DNA of 54,597 nucleotides, taken from IMG/VR virus record IMGVR_UViG_3300026097_000012, positions 72,953 to 127,549 of that record; one strand, written 5' to 3'. Below, piece after piece: positions 45,367 to 53,242 of this stretch (the stretch's first letter is position 1; every line of letters starts with the position of its first letter). The position numbers were made by a program, and so were the translations under genes. Below the pieces are notes generated by a model. The model did no database searches. It was not told where the DNA came from and saw only the letters and a list, made by a program, of their open reading frames with translations. The DNA comes from a virus.

Positions 45367-45872
45367 TGCTAAAACATCGAGCAAAAACCTTTAAGATATG
45401 GGAATCACTTCAGCCTGGAATGAGAATTCCAGATCAAGTTATAGTGTCAGATGAAGATATAAAAGATATTAAGCAAGTTCAATGGACTGATTTAGATTGG
45501 GAGCAAATCGGAGATGATGGAAATACTATGATATGGCTGAAGATGGTTCAGCCATTTACAGATAAAATAAGCAATGGAGTAGTTGTAGATATTCAATTAA
45601 TCCAAGATACATTTTATCAAATTCATATTAGTATAGCAGAAAATCTAAGAGGAATAGGACTAGGTACAAAAATATATAGAAGCATTATAGATTGGGCTGG
45701 ACATTTATATTCAGGAAAAGGTAGACGTCAAAATCCAATTATTAGTAACGTATGGAACAGTCTTAAATATGATAATGATGTAACATGTTCTAGTAATGAA
45801 ATTGGAGATATATGTGTAAGCAATAGGAATCCAAAAGGGGATGAATTGTTAAATATATTTAATTCAATTTAG
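45366..45872 (+). CDS. GNAT-like protein (168 aa)
   Basis: YQIHISIAENLRGIGLGTKI, then YRSIIDWAGHLY, resembles motif A of GNAT acetyltransferases (R-G-x-G-x-G, here RGIGLG, followed by a helix). The N-terminal part is acidic beta-rich. No catalytic residue can be assigned. The gene ends facing a minus-strand gene with only one base between the stops. Confidence in the fold is moderate. Confidence 0.5.
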   Translation: MLKHRAKTFKIWESLQPGMRIPDQVIVSDEDIKDIKQVQWTDLDWEQIGDDGNTMIWLKMVQPFTDKISNGVVVDIQLIQDTFYQIHISIAENLRGIGLGTKIYRSIIDWAGHLYSGKGRRQNPIISNVWNSLKYDNDVTCSSNEIGDICVSNRNPKGDELLNIFNSI

Positions 45873-45873
45873 A

Positions 45874-46197
45874 TTATATAGATATCCATATTTTATTTGG
45901 CATCTCTCCAAACACGAACTCAGTGACGTGACATAACCAAACCGGGAACTCAAATAAATCCGATTTTAGATTATACCATGCTCCTCCATCATATGGCTTA
46001 TCATATGTCAAGCATATTCCATTCTCAATTGGTTCTAAACTAAGAGTAGTGTGAACTTCAGTTTCTCCCTGTGCAAGAATATCAAGCATAGTATCAGCTC
46101 CGCATACCATTTCAAGCTCCCAATGTTCTCCTTTCCATTCAGGAAGAACCACGTACCATTTATTATCTGCTTCTTTTTCAAACTTAAAGTATTTCAT
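45874..46197 (-). CDS. Hypothetical beta-rich protein (107 aa)
   Basis: Beta strands (KWYVVLPEWKGEHWELEMVC) and several Trp. The phrases FEKEADNKWYVVLPEWKG and ENGICLTYDKPYDGGAWY mark a phage family of unknown role. Overlaps the next upstream gene by 14 bases. Confidence 0.65.
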   Translation of the reverse strand: MKYFKFEKEADNKWYVVLPEWKGEHWELEMVCGADTMLDILAQGETEVHTTLSLEPIENGICLTYDKPYDGGAWYNLKSDLFEFPVWLCHVTEFVFGEMPNKIWISI

Positions 46198-46381
46198 TAT
46201 CTAGTTTTATTATGATCTCATCCTCTTTTCTTTCATTAAGGAGAGTCAAAACATCAGAAGTAAAATCATCTTCTACAAACAGTGCATCTGCTCTAAAATA
46301 TTGTTTGACTCCTTTTAGTCCGTCTCGTTTATAATATACTATTAGACTTTCTTTGTTAACAAATCTTTTATTGAATCCCAT
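46184..46381 (-). CDS. Hypothetical protein (65 aa)
   Basis: Begins MGFNKRFVNKESLIVYYKRD. The DNA for its start codon and first residues lies in the 41-bp repeat, and the second copy of that repeat at 48849 begins an identical MGFNK that soon stops. It was therefore probably next to the cca-like gene before the cassette entered. Confidence 0.6.
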   Translation of the reverse strand: MGFNKRFVNKESLIVYYKRDGLKGVKQYFRADALFVEDDFTSDVLTLLNERKEDEIIIKLDNEIL

Positions 46382-46406
46382 TACTTTGTATTATTTTTTA
46401 TTTGTA
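46366..46406. repeat. 41-bp direct repeat, left copy
   Basis: Identical to 48849-48889. It covers the end of a TNKK-stop and the start of an MGFNK frame on the minus strand. Confidence 0.9.
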
Positions 46407-46447
46407 TATATACCATTATCTTCTAGATATTTAATACCGTCTTCCAT
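46391..46447 (-). CDS. 18-codon ORF ending in the repeat (probable remnant)
   Basis: MEDGIKYLEDNGIYTNKK; the last codons lie in the 41-bp repeat, matching the end of the cca-like protein (PTNKK). The ATG overlaps the TAA of the upstream gene. It is probably a remnant of the insertion rather than a functional gene. Confidence 0.3.
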   Translation of the reverse strand: MEDGIKYLEDNGIYTNKK

Positions 46448-46778
46448 TATTTTGGTAAATTTTTAAAATAAAATGTAGTAGGTAATTCCTCTACATTATA
46501 ACCCTCTTTAATAATTTTCCTAGTTAGTGTATCTAAAATACTTACAGTATATCCACTACACACCCCATAATACGTCTTTTTACAATGGTATTCTGATCCC
46601 GAAACCCCATGAAAAATATACTTATCATCTGTTTCCTCTACTCGTTTAATACCTGAGTTGAGTTTCCATGATTCTCCATCTAGGTATCCCCTTTCCATGA
46701 GGCAAATATCTTATACACATTAGGTTCATCTTCTTTGGATATTTTTAAAACTATCCACCCGTGGGGTGTTTCTACCAT
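46447..46778 (-). pseudogene. Frameshifted gene (46680-46778 plus 46447-46698)
   Basis: The upstream frame gives MVETPHGWIVLKISKEDEPN through FASWKG, then a stop. The downstream frame continues GYLDGESWKLNSGIKRVEE and SGSEYHCKKTYYG. Joined, they read like one phage protein (W-x-GGYLDG-x-SW-x-LNSGI pattern). One extra G in the GGGG run at about 46685-46688 would restore it. Either a real frameshift or a homopolymer error. Confidence 0.55.
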
Positions 46779-46781
46779 AAT

Positions 46782-47027
46782 TTAATCTAATTGAATATTA
46801 TAACCATTTAATATTTCTCTAATCCCCTCTCTAAGTCTTTCAGCTACTTCATATTCTATTTCAGTTGCTGATTCATTGTGTTTTAATATAGATACATCAT
46901 ACTTTGTAGTTGAGCGTAATAATTGGTCAATATCCCAAACTGCAAGTTTCCATTTATAACCGTCTAATGCTTCTTTAATTTCTACTTGTTCCTCAACACT
47001 ATCAAATTCTAATATTACTTTTCCCAT
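46782..47027 (-). CDS. Hypothetical protein (81 aa)
   Basis: Begins MGKVILEFDSVEEQVEIKEA, with the phrase ILEFDSVEE-x-ALDGYKWKLAVWDIDQ-LRS that is common in phages and plasmids (unknown function). Located in the cassette between the 41-bp repeats. Confidence 0.7.
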   Translation of the reverse strand: MGKVILEFDSVEEQVEIKEALDGYKWKLAVWDIDQLLRSTTKYDVSILKHNESATEIEYEVAERLREGIREILNGYNIQLD

Positions 47028-47072
47028 AATTTTTTCTTTTAATATACGAAAAATATTTCAAATTTCCTAATT

Positions 47073-47555
47073 TCAGTTATTTATATAGTTTTCAATTGTT
47101 TTTAAATCTTCTTTTAAAAATTTAATTTTAGCTTTACCAACAAACCCGCTAGCAACCGATTCAACTGGTTTGCTATTATAATAAGCAGTATAATACATTT
47201 TTATTTTATTTTGCGTTTTCTTTACCTTTGAAACACTTCCGTATTTTTTAGATAGTTTATATATACCATCTTCCATCACAGATATTCTAATCAATTCTTG
47301 ATAAAAATCGATTAATTCATCACCTCTTACAAAAATACTTTGTGAATAAAAACCTTCTCTGATGGTTGGGTATTTATAACCGCTATAAATGACATGTTTA
47401 TAATAGGTATCACTGGTACTCTTAATCACTTCAAAATCTAATGTTTTAAGATTTAGGATATCATTTGTATGTTTTTCTACTCTTTCTTGTCCAAAAGAAA
47501 ATGTTGTTATTAAGGCAAACAACATAACCATCATTACTTTTAAATTTTTCATCAT
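47073..47555 (-). CDS. Predicted exported protein (160 aa)
   Basis: A signal peptide is clear: MMKNLKVMMVMLFALITTFS with likely cleavage after FG near residue 22. The mature part is Lys-rich and beta/alpha mixed (RVEKHTNDILNLKTLDFEVI), without known motifs. It should act in the periplasm or outside. Part of the cassette; AT-rich codon use. Confidence 0.7.
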   Translation of the reverse strand: MMKNLKVMMVMLFALITTFSFGQERVEKHTNDILNLKTLDFEVIKSTSDTYYKHVIYSGYKYPTIREGFYSQSIFVRGDELIDFYQELIRISVMEDGIYKLSKKYGSVSKVKKTQNKIKMYYTAYYNSKPVESVASGFVGKAKIKFLKEDLKTIENYINN

Positions 47556-47585
47556 TTTTTATTTTTTATTTACTTACTCTTTTAC

Positions 47586-47858
47586 TTACTTATTTTTTAT
47601 AGTTTCAATCAAAACTTGGCTTTCTTTAATACAACCATTCTTGTTAGAATTTCGTATTCTTTTAACTTTACATGTTTCATCAATAATCACCTTTATATTA
47701 AACTTCTTTACATGATAATCTTCTACTAAGCCTTTGAATTTATCTTTAAGTTCTACAACATACTCGCATATTTTTGATATATGTGAAATATGTTCTTTGT
47801 GGATTTTTATTGAAACTTTACCACCTTTACTTACTTTAATCTTTGTTTCTGCTTTCAT
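47586..47858 (-). CDS. Small basic protein (90 aa)
   Basis: Lys-rich alpha/beta (AETKIKVSKGGKVSIKIHKE). No signal peptide, no family. It lies between the two exported proteins of the cassette. Confidence 0.6.
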   Translation of the reverse strand: MKAETKIKVSKGGKVSIKIHKEHISHISKICEYVVELKDKFKGLVEDYHVKKFNIKVIIDETCKVKRIRNSNKNGCIKESQVLIETIKNK

Positions 47859-47886
47859 TACTTATTTGATATAGTTTATCATTTAG

Positions 47887-48813
47887 TTAATTTTTCATCA
47901 CTTTAAAAAATTGGTTATTAACTTTAATAATATATGCTCCTGGTTTTAAACCAGCAACATCTATTTCTTTATAGATTATATTTGAATCATTATAAAAGTT
48001 ATCTGAATATAAAGTCTTTCCCGACATATCTAAAATTTCAATATCCAAATCTTGTGATGAATTTCCAGTTATGCTAATTTTATCAGTTACAGGATTAGGA
48101 AAAACTTTAAACTTATCAGTTTCACAATCTGTGGATAAAGGTCCAAAGTATTCATATTGCCCATCAAAATCAATTTGCTTTAAACGGTAATAATTATATT
48201 CTGTTTTACTTCTATAAGTATAATTGCTTTCAGAAGTTTTATTTCCTTGTCCTGATAATGTATCAATAATTATAAAGTTTTCACCATCATAAGATGCTTG
48301 GATTTCCCAATGTGAAGAATTATTTTCTGATTCTGTGGTCCAATTTAAAGTGAGAGTGGATTCACAATTAAGAGTGAAAGATGAAAGTTCAACTGGTAGC
48401 ACAGAACCTATGCATGCAACTGCTCTAACACTATTAGCGGTATTAAAATTACATCCACTATTCAGATGTGAATAGAATCTAATAGTACCCGTGAATGGTG
48501 AAACCCATTGGAGTGGATTTCCAAATGTTGGAGTACCGAAAGTATAAATTATATTACCTATATTATCTGCTATTGTAACAAAATAATCATTAAAAGAGGA
48601 ATACGCATCAAATAAGTAAATATTTCCTTGTACCACATTAACAGTTGAATATTCACCCGACCATGCATTTCCTACCCCATAAAAAGTACCATCACAACTT
48701 TGGTTTTGGGTTTGAATATTAAATGTTGGCCATTGCCCGTACGGAGCATTAGTACATTGTGAATACACAACACTTCCAATAAATAACACTAATAATAATA
48801 ATAGTTTTTTCAT
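47887..48813 (-). CDS. Secreted protein with T9SS type A sorting domain (308 aa)
   Basis: Signal peptide at residues 1-18 (MKKLLLLLVLFIGSVVYS). Residues 20-135 form a beta-sandwich with many Asn/Tyr; LPVELSSFTLNCESTLTLNW near 140 is a frequent linker motif in Bacteroidota cargo proteins. The last 75 residues (VFPNPVTDKISITGNSSQDL, ending LKPGAYIIKV..KVMKN) match the type A C-terminal domain that routes proteins through the type IX secretion system. It should be exported and displayed on the host surface. Such a gene is host-like and unexpected in a phage. Confidence 0.88.
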   Translation of the reverse strand: MKKLLLLLVLFIGSVVYSQCTNAPYGQWPTFNIQTQNQSCDGTFYGVGNAWSGEYSTVNVVQGNIYLFDAYSSFNDYFVTIADNIGNIIYTFGTPTFGNPLQWVSPFTGTIRFYSHLNSGCNFNTANSVRAVACIGSVLPVELSSFTLNCESTLTLNWTTESENNSSHWEIQASYDGENFIIIDTLSGQGNKTSESNYTYRSKTEYNYYRLKQIDFDGQYEYFGPLSTDCETDKFKVFPNPVTDKISITGNSSQDLDIEILDMSGKTLYSDNFYNDSNIIYKEIDVAGLKPGAYIIKVNNQFFKVMKN

Positions 48814-48848
48814 AATTCATTTTATTTTATTTTTACTTTTAACCCATT

Positions 48849-48889
48849 TTTTATTGAATCCCATTACTTTGTATTATTTTTTATTTGTA
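48849..48889. repeat. 41-bp direct repeat, right copy
   Basis: Identical to 46366-46406; the two copies bracket a 2.4-kb cassette. This copy includes the last codons of the cca-like gene. Confidence 0.9.
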
Positions 48890-49599
48890 GGCATTAACCA
48901 AAATCCTTCTCTCATCATGATATGTGCAAACAGTTGCGGGTTCCATTCCTGTAGCAAATTTAATATTTTGAAAGAGTTAAAAGTGTCATGCTTAAACATT
49001 TTTGTTAATTCCTCTCTTATTCTGTCGTCAGACACAACGATCATTAATCTAAAATCAAATGCTTTAATAGCATCTATGATTTGATCACTAAATCCAAAAC
49101 TTTTAGTTACTGAAAATCTGAGCGCTCTGATGATTCGCAATGGATCATCATTAAAACTTATAGCAGCATCACTTGGGGTTCTAAGGATCATGTCATTTAA
49201 GTCCCTGGCACCATTAAACGGATCAACTACTGTTCCATCTAATCCTTTTGCCATAGCATTTACTGTAAAGTCTCTTCTGTCTAGATCATCTTGTAAAGTT
49301 CCTATTTCAACTACTGGTTTTCTAGTTCCAGTTATGTAACCTAATTCTTTTCTAGCCATTACGAAATCAGCAACTCCAGAATGTTCATGATCTTCTGGAA
49401 ACATTGCCCTAACTGTAAAACAATCTACTGTTTCTAGAAAGATTTTGAATCCATCGTCTTTTAATCTCATAACCATTTGATCAAATGCTTCTACTGGATT
49501 TCCCCAGTCTCCTTCCATTACAACTGTGTAATCGATATCCTTACTTTCGAATCCTAGTATTCCATCTCTAATATGTCCGCCTACTTCGTATAATTTCAT
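48874..49599 (-). CDS. cca: CCA-adding enzyme / poly(A) polymerase-like nucleotidyltransferase, short
   Basis: The class II nucleotidyltransferase core is present: VGGHIRD at 6-12, SKDIDYTVV at 19-27 (catalytic Asp pair), DRRDFTVNAMA near 108-118 and DPLRIIRALRFS near 152-163. The protein has 241 residues, while cellular enzymes have 400 or more; the C-terminal body and tail are missing. It may repair tRNA 3' ends damaged by host defence, or add nucleotides to another RNA. Its C-terminus (PTNKK) lies in the 41-bp repeat, so it may have been truncated when the cassette inserted. A start at 49599 fits an upstream TATA-rich gap. Confidence 0.8.
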   Translation of the reverse strand: MKLYEVGGHIRDGILGFESKDIDYTVVMEGDWGNPVEAFDQMVMRLKDDGFKIFLETVDCFTVRAMFPEDHEHSGVADFVMARKELGYITGTRKPVVEIGTLQDDLDRRDFTVNAMAKGLDGTVVDPFNGARDLNDMILRTPSDAAISFNDDPLRIIRALRFSVTKSFGFSDQIIDAIKAFDFRLMIVVSDDRIREELTKMFKHDTFNSFKILNLLQEWNPQLFAHIMMREGFWLMPTNKK

Positions 49600-49606
49600 A
49601 ACTATA

Positions 49607-50065
49607 TTATACTATTTTAAATATCAGTGTTTCTATTAAATCATCTAGATCTTTTGCCTGTGGTATGTTATATTTAGAACATACAATATCAACATTTCCT
49701 TTTCTCCAGAATCCATTGGGACAGCATACTATTACTTTGTCAGATTTAGCGTGAAGTCCTAATTCAAGCATTGATATTGGAGATTGAGTATCAGGATCAA
49801 AGTATATAATAATCCAATCGGCTACTTCAAGTGCATTCAATTCCCAATTTACCTGTTGACTAAATTGAGGATCTCCTATTTCTTGTTTCCATTTCGAATC
49901 CCAACAGTCTCGTCTAGGATTAAAAAAAACTATCGGATGTACCGATAGTTTTCTTATTACTTTTTCTTGCCACCTTTCAGCTTTTCCCATTTCTATACTT
50001 CCAGCTAAAAATACAGAAGTGTGATATGATGGATAAGAAAGTGGATGCGGTGCTTGTATTTCCAT
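49607..50065 (-). CDS. Nucleoside 2-deoxyribosyltransferase-like protein (152 aa)
   Basis: SVFLAGSIEMGKAERWQEKV, FFNPRRDCWDSKW, ELNALEVADWIIIYFDPDT, SPISMLELGLHAKSDK and CCPNGFWRKGNVD are the complete motif set of the type 2 family. Relatives cut and transfer bases between deoxynucleosides, or cleave NAD-like glycosidic bonds. It is coupled to nadV (start at the nadV stop). A perfect terminator hairpin lies inside the gene (49922-49952). Confidence 0.82.
   Translation of the reverse strand: MEIQAPHPLSYPSYHTSVFLAGSIEMGKAERWQEKVIRKLSVHPIVFFNPRRDCWDSKWKQEIGDPQFSQQVNWELNALEVADWIIIYFDPDTQSPISMLELGLHAKSDKVIVCCPNGFWRKGNVDIVCSKYNIPQAKDLDDLIETLIFKIV
49922..49952 (-). terminator. Intrinsic terminator-like hairpin inside the coding sequence
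   Basis: On the coding strand a perfect 11-bp stem AAAACTATCGG / CCGATAGTTTT with a 5-base loop is followed by eight T. It encodes KLSVHPIVFF of the deoxyribosyltransferase-like protein. It should stop much of the transcription towards the downstream genes unless ribosomes or an antiterminator suppress it. Confidence 0.6.
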
Positions 50066-51798
50066 TATGCCACATCTGGTATTTTAGTCAATGAATCAAT
50101 TCTAGATCTAACTTCTGTTAAAGTAGTCTCATTATAGAATTTACCATCTTCATAGATCACCTGAAGGATTCCTTCGGCTTCTTGTTCTGGAGTACATTCT
50201 GTAATTACCTCATGATCCTCAGTTACACAGATCATTCCTTTAAGAGACTTCTTAGTTCCATCATCCGTGATTGGATCCTTAAAGATATTATGTCCAGTTC
50301 GAACTCCATTCTCAAGAATCTCAAACCAAGCTCCTTTGGCCGCGAATCCGAAAGTATCTCTTGTATTCATTTGATAAGTGTACGATCCGATTCCTAATAC
50401 AATATTAGTTGCGGCAAATCCTTTTGCTTCTAATCTCTTATAGATTTGAACCTGACGATCAAGTGTAATTGAATCTCCGTAGATTGCTCCGATATGAGAG
50501 TCTAATACTTTATAACCATTTTCATTTGTAGTTCCACTGAAGATGTTCCACAATAATTCGATAACTCCAATGTCTGCTGGAGTTGGAGTATATTCTACAG
50601 CTTCAACTTTAGGATCAGAATAAGAAAGATCCATGTAGTAATATTGCTTATCGTGGCGATTCCATTCAATACCACTAACTGTGATGTCGTAATATTTGTC
50701 TCCTAATTTGAATCTCATTGTATGCTCAGTCGGTCCCATCTCTCCATGCGGAGTATCTTCTGCGATCCAATCTGTGATTTCTTCTTTTGCATACTCCTTT
50801 AGAGTTTCAAGATCCTCTACTCTTGGGCCATAATCTACTACGTTAGATAAGGTTCCACAAAGAATATCTACTGGATCTCCTGAATCAGGACGGATAACTA
50901 ATTTACCATCTCTACTCATGATTTGCTCTTTGTTGGCAACTAAGTATTCGGTAATTAATTTCCACAAGTCAAACGTATCAGATACAACAGATAAGATTCC
51001 ATTTGGAAATTTATCCATGAAGTATTTAAGCATCTCGCTTTCTCCCATTGTAAAGATACAAGTAGTAGAAACTGAGTGTTCTGATGCGTTAACTGAATTG
51101 ATACATACTTCGTTATCTGGTTCCCCATAGAAATAACGAGCAGCTGGGATAACAGCTAAAGTATCTGAACCTCTAAATGAAGTTGCATGTCCTAATCCAG
51201 ATGCGATCATATCCCATGGACTTAATCCTCTTGCTGAGAAATCATGGCACATAAACGGAATAAGGAATGCAGATGCTGGATCTGTTTTCATTACCCACTC
51301 TTCCAATACTCTTCTATATTGTAAGGCAATAGTTGCGGATGTTGTTGGCTTCCAAGCAAGAGACGAAATTAAAGTCTCTAAGAAAAGAGTCAACCATGCG
51401 AATCCATCAACTGTGTTAATGAACGTCATATGAGGAACGTTAGGTAAAGTCTCAATTCCTTCAGGAAGAGATTTAATTCTAACTGGTAAGTAACCTAAGT
51501 CGTGAAGTTCAGCGAAGTGATCTCCGTTGAAGTCCATCCCAAGATACAATGACATATCACTTGCAAATTTCATTGCTTCTTCTTTTGGAAGATTAAAGAA
51601 ATTCTCTGTGAACTCATCATGTAACCATCTCATCATCAACGATTGACCGAATGAAACGATCTTACTGATTCCTTTTGGTGCATGCTTTACACTTCGCGGA
51701 ATCCATGTCCCATAGAGACGAGACGTTCCAGGTGCTAGCATTAATTTGTGACCAATCTTGTAGCCATCTGTGTAGAACAAACTATTTGGTGAAAACAT
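50065..51798 (-). CDS. nadV: Nicotinamide phosphoribosyltransferase (NAMPT/NadV)
   Basis: The 577 residues show the family signature throughout: TDGYKIGH (9-16), CHDFSARG, GLGHATSFRGSDT, ASEHSVSTT with the catalytic His, SVVSDTFDLWK, GKLVIRPDSGDPVDIL and GDSITLDRQVQIYKRLEAKG. It makes NMN and PPi from nicotinamide and PRPP. It is full length. It sits in one unit with prs, which supplies PRPP, and with a deoxyribosyltransferase-like protein. Together they should restore NAD+ when it is depleted, e.g. by NAD-degrading defences; an NMN adenylyltransferase is not seen in this window. Confidence 0.96.
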   Translation of the reverse strand: MFSPNSLFYTDGYKIGHKLMLAPGTSRLYGTWIPRSVKHAPKGISKIVSFGQSLMMRWLHDEFTENFFNLPKEEAMKFASDMSLYLGMDFNGDHFAELHDLGYLPVRIKSLPEGIETLPNVPHMTFINTVDGFAWLTLFLETLISSLAWKPTTSATIALQYRRVLEEWVMKTDPASAFLIPFMCHDFSARGLSPWDMIASGLGHATSFRGSDTLAVIPAARYFYGEPDNEVCINSVNASEHSVSTTCIFTMGESEMLKYFMDKFPNGILSVVSDTFDLWKLITEYLVANKEQIMSRDGKLVIRPDSGDPVDILCGTLSNVVDYGPRVEDLETLKEYAKEEITDWIAEDTPHGEMGPTEHTMRFKLGDKYYDITVSGIEWNRHDKQYYYMDLSYSDPKVEAVEYTPTPADIGVIELLWNIFSGTTNENGYKVLDSHIGAIYGDSITLDRQVQIYKRLEAKGFAATNIVLGIGSYTYQMNTRDTFGFAAKGAWFEILENGVRTGHNIFKDPITDDGTKKSLKGMICVTEDHEVITECTPEQEAEGILQVIYEDGKFYNETTLTEVRSRIDSLTKIPDVA

Positions 51799-51808
51799 AA
51801 CTCTGGTT

Positions 51809-52216
51809 TTAAAAGTTAACTTCTTGTAATTTTACGTCTTCTGCAGAATACGTCACATTAACTGATTCGCAAATTCGACATACATACCATTCAGAGTAAC
51901 CCATAAGTTCTCCTGCAAGTTCCATAACGTAGTCGTATTTTTCGTCATCTGACATTCCTTCCTTTGGAAGGATTGCTGGATTCTCATCTAGATAATCTAT
52001 GATGATTCTCTCAGCTGTTGACTCTTTACCTTCACATAGGTTTCCGATTCCTCCTCCACCATTGTTGTTTGAAGCAAATACAGATTTACACAAATCAACG
52101 ATTGCTTTTGCTCTATCTTCTGATTGAACTGTTTTAAATTTTGTACGGTAGTTGTCTCCATCATTTTCCCATGATGTAACTTCCAACGTATACCCTTTTT
52201 TTACTACTGTTTTCAT
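51809..52216 (-). CDS. Hypothetical protein between prs and nadV (135 aa)
   Basis: Alpha/beta with YTLEVTSWENDGDNYRTKFK at the start and a glycine-rich loop (NNNGGGGIGN) near the middle. The phrase TLEVTSWENDGDN occurs at the N-terminus of a phage family without known role. Position suggests a link to nucleotide or NAD metabolism, but nothing proves it. Confidence 0.65.
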   Translation of the reverse strand: MKTVVKKGYTLEVTSWENDGDNYRTKFKTVQSEDRAKAIVDLCKSVFASNNNGGGGIGNLCEGKESTAERIIIDYLDENPAILPKEGMSDDEKYDYVMELAGELMGYSEWYVCRICESVNVTYSAEDVKLQEVNF

Positions 52217-52218
52217 CC

Positions 52219-53082
52219 TTATATGATTTTTTGTTGATGTACTAATTCTACGTCATCAATATCTCGAACTGAGTTCGTACAAAAGATTCCGTCTAAGTAT
52301 TCACTTAGTTTGTCAAATCCACCTGAGAAAATTCCATGTGTTACCACCAAGAAGATTTTATCATCTGGATGTTCTGATGTTGGGCGCTCTTCCTTGATTA
52401 CTTTTGCAAGTTCAATGAAGGTTCTTCCTCCATCACAGATATCATCTACGATAACGAAATTCATAGGATCTTTTACCCTGTCTAATCCGGGAACTGATAT
52501 GTGAGTGATTCTGCCGGTCTTGATATCTCGATGCTTATTTGCAATAATAAGATTATCGAGTGAGAAGTGAGCGGCAACTTCGTAAATTTTCTTTAAAGCT
52601 CCAGCATCTGGGCTAACTAATGTGATACGTTCTTCAGCATCGTAGGCACTATCAATTTGATTCAATGCAAACTTAACTAAAGAGATATTATTTATCTTGT
52701 AGTAATTGTTTAGACATGCTTCTAATACATCAGAGTGCGCATCAACTACCATCACCTCCTCATAATTCTGAGAATTAATAATTGGACAAATTACTGTCTT
52801 CAAATAGTTTGAACTACCTTCGATAAACTTTCGATCTGATCTTGCTCCTAAGAAATAAGGAACATAAAGTGAGATTCGCTTAAATCCTAATTCTCTCAAT
52901 GCAGACGTCGCACTTAAAATAAGTTCTAAATCAAGAAATGAATTTAGATGAGAGTGTATTACGATGTTTTGTTCGCTTTCTTCCTGTGGAAGTCGAATAT
53001 GGACTGTTACTGATTGCTGTCCATCTGGAAATCTAGAGATTGTAAAATCTTCGCTTCCTTCGTTATTTAGTTTTAATAACAT
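52219..53082 (-). CDS. prs: Ribose-phosphate pyrophosphokinase (PRPP synthetase)
   Basis: RFPDGQQSV (17-25), PYFLGARSDR (flexible loop), VVDAHSDV, LVSPDAGALKK and VIVDDICDGGRTF (PRPP-binding loop) are all present. At 287 residues it is slightly shorter than host enzymes (about 310). It makes PRPP from ribose-5-phosphate and ATP, the co-substrate of NadV. The start at 53082 overlaps the upstream small gene by 20 bases, so they are likely co-translated. Confidence 0.95.
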   Translation of the reverse strand: MLLKLNNEGSEDFTISRFPDGQQSVTVHIRLPQEESEQNIVIHSHLNSFLDLELILSATSALRELGFKRISLYVPYFLGARSDRKFIEGSSNYLKTVICPIINSQNYEEVMVVDAHSDVLEACLNNYYKINNISLVKFALNQIDSAYDAEERITLVSPDAGALKKIYEVAAHFSLDNLIIANKHRDIKTGRITHISVPGLDRVKDPMNFVIVDDICDGGRTFIELAKVIKEERPTSEHPDDKIFLVVTHGIFSGGFDKLSEYLDGIFCTNSVRDIDDVELVHQQKII

Positions 53083-53242
53083 CTTTTCCGGCTTTAGTTA
53101 CTTCGTTAGCAGTTTTTGGATCAAATAATATGAAATGATTATTCGCAAATGTACCATGTGCTCCACTATTTAGAGCAATCTTCTTCTTGAATCTTTCAAA
53201 TTCCTCTTCTTTAATCTTTCCCCTTGTTTGTTTACCTGCCAT
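53063..53242 (-). CDS. Small basic protein (59 aa)
   Basis: Overlaps the stop of its upstream neighbour (TAATGG) and the start of prs. Basic and helical (KQTRGKIKEEEFERFKKKIA). No known family. KQTRGK is a weak form of the sh​ared peptide. Confidence 0.55.
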   Translation of the reverse strand: MAGKQTRGKIKEEEFERFKKKIALNSGAHGTFANNHFILFDPKTANEVTKAGKDVIKTK

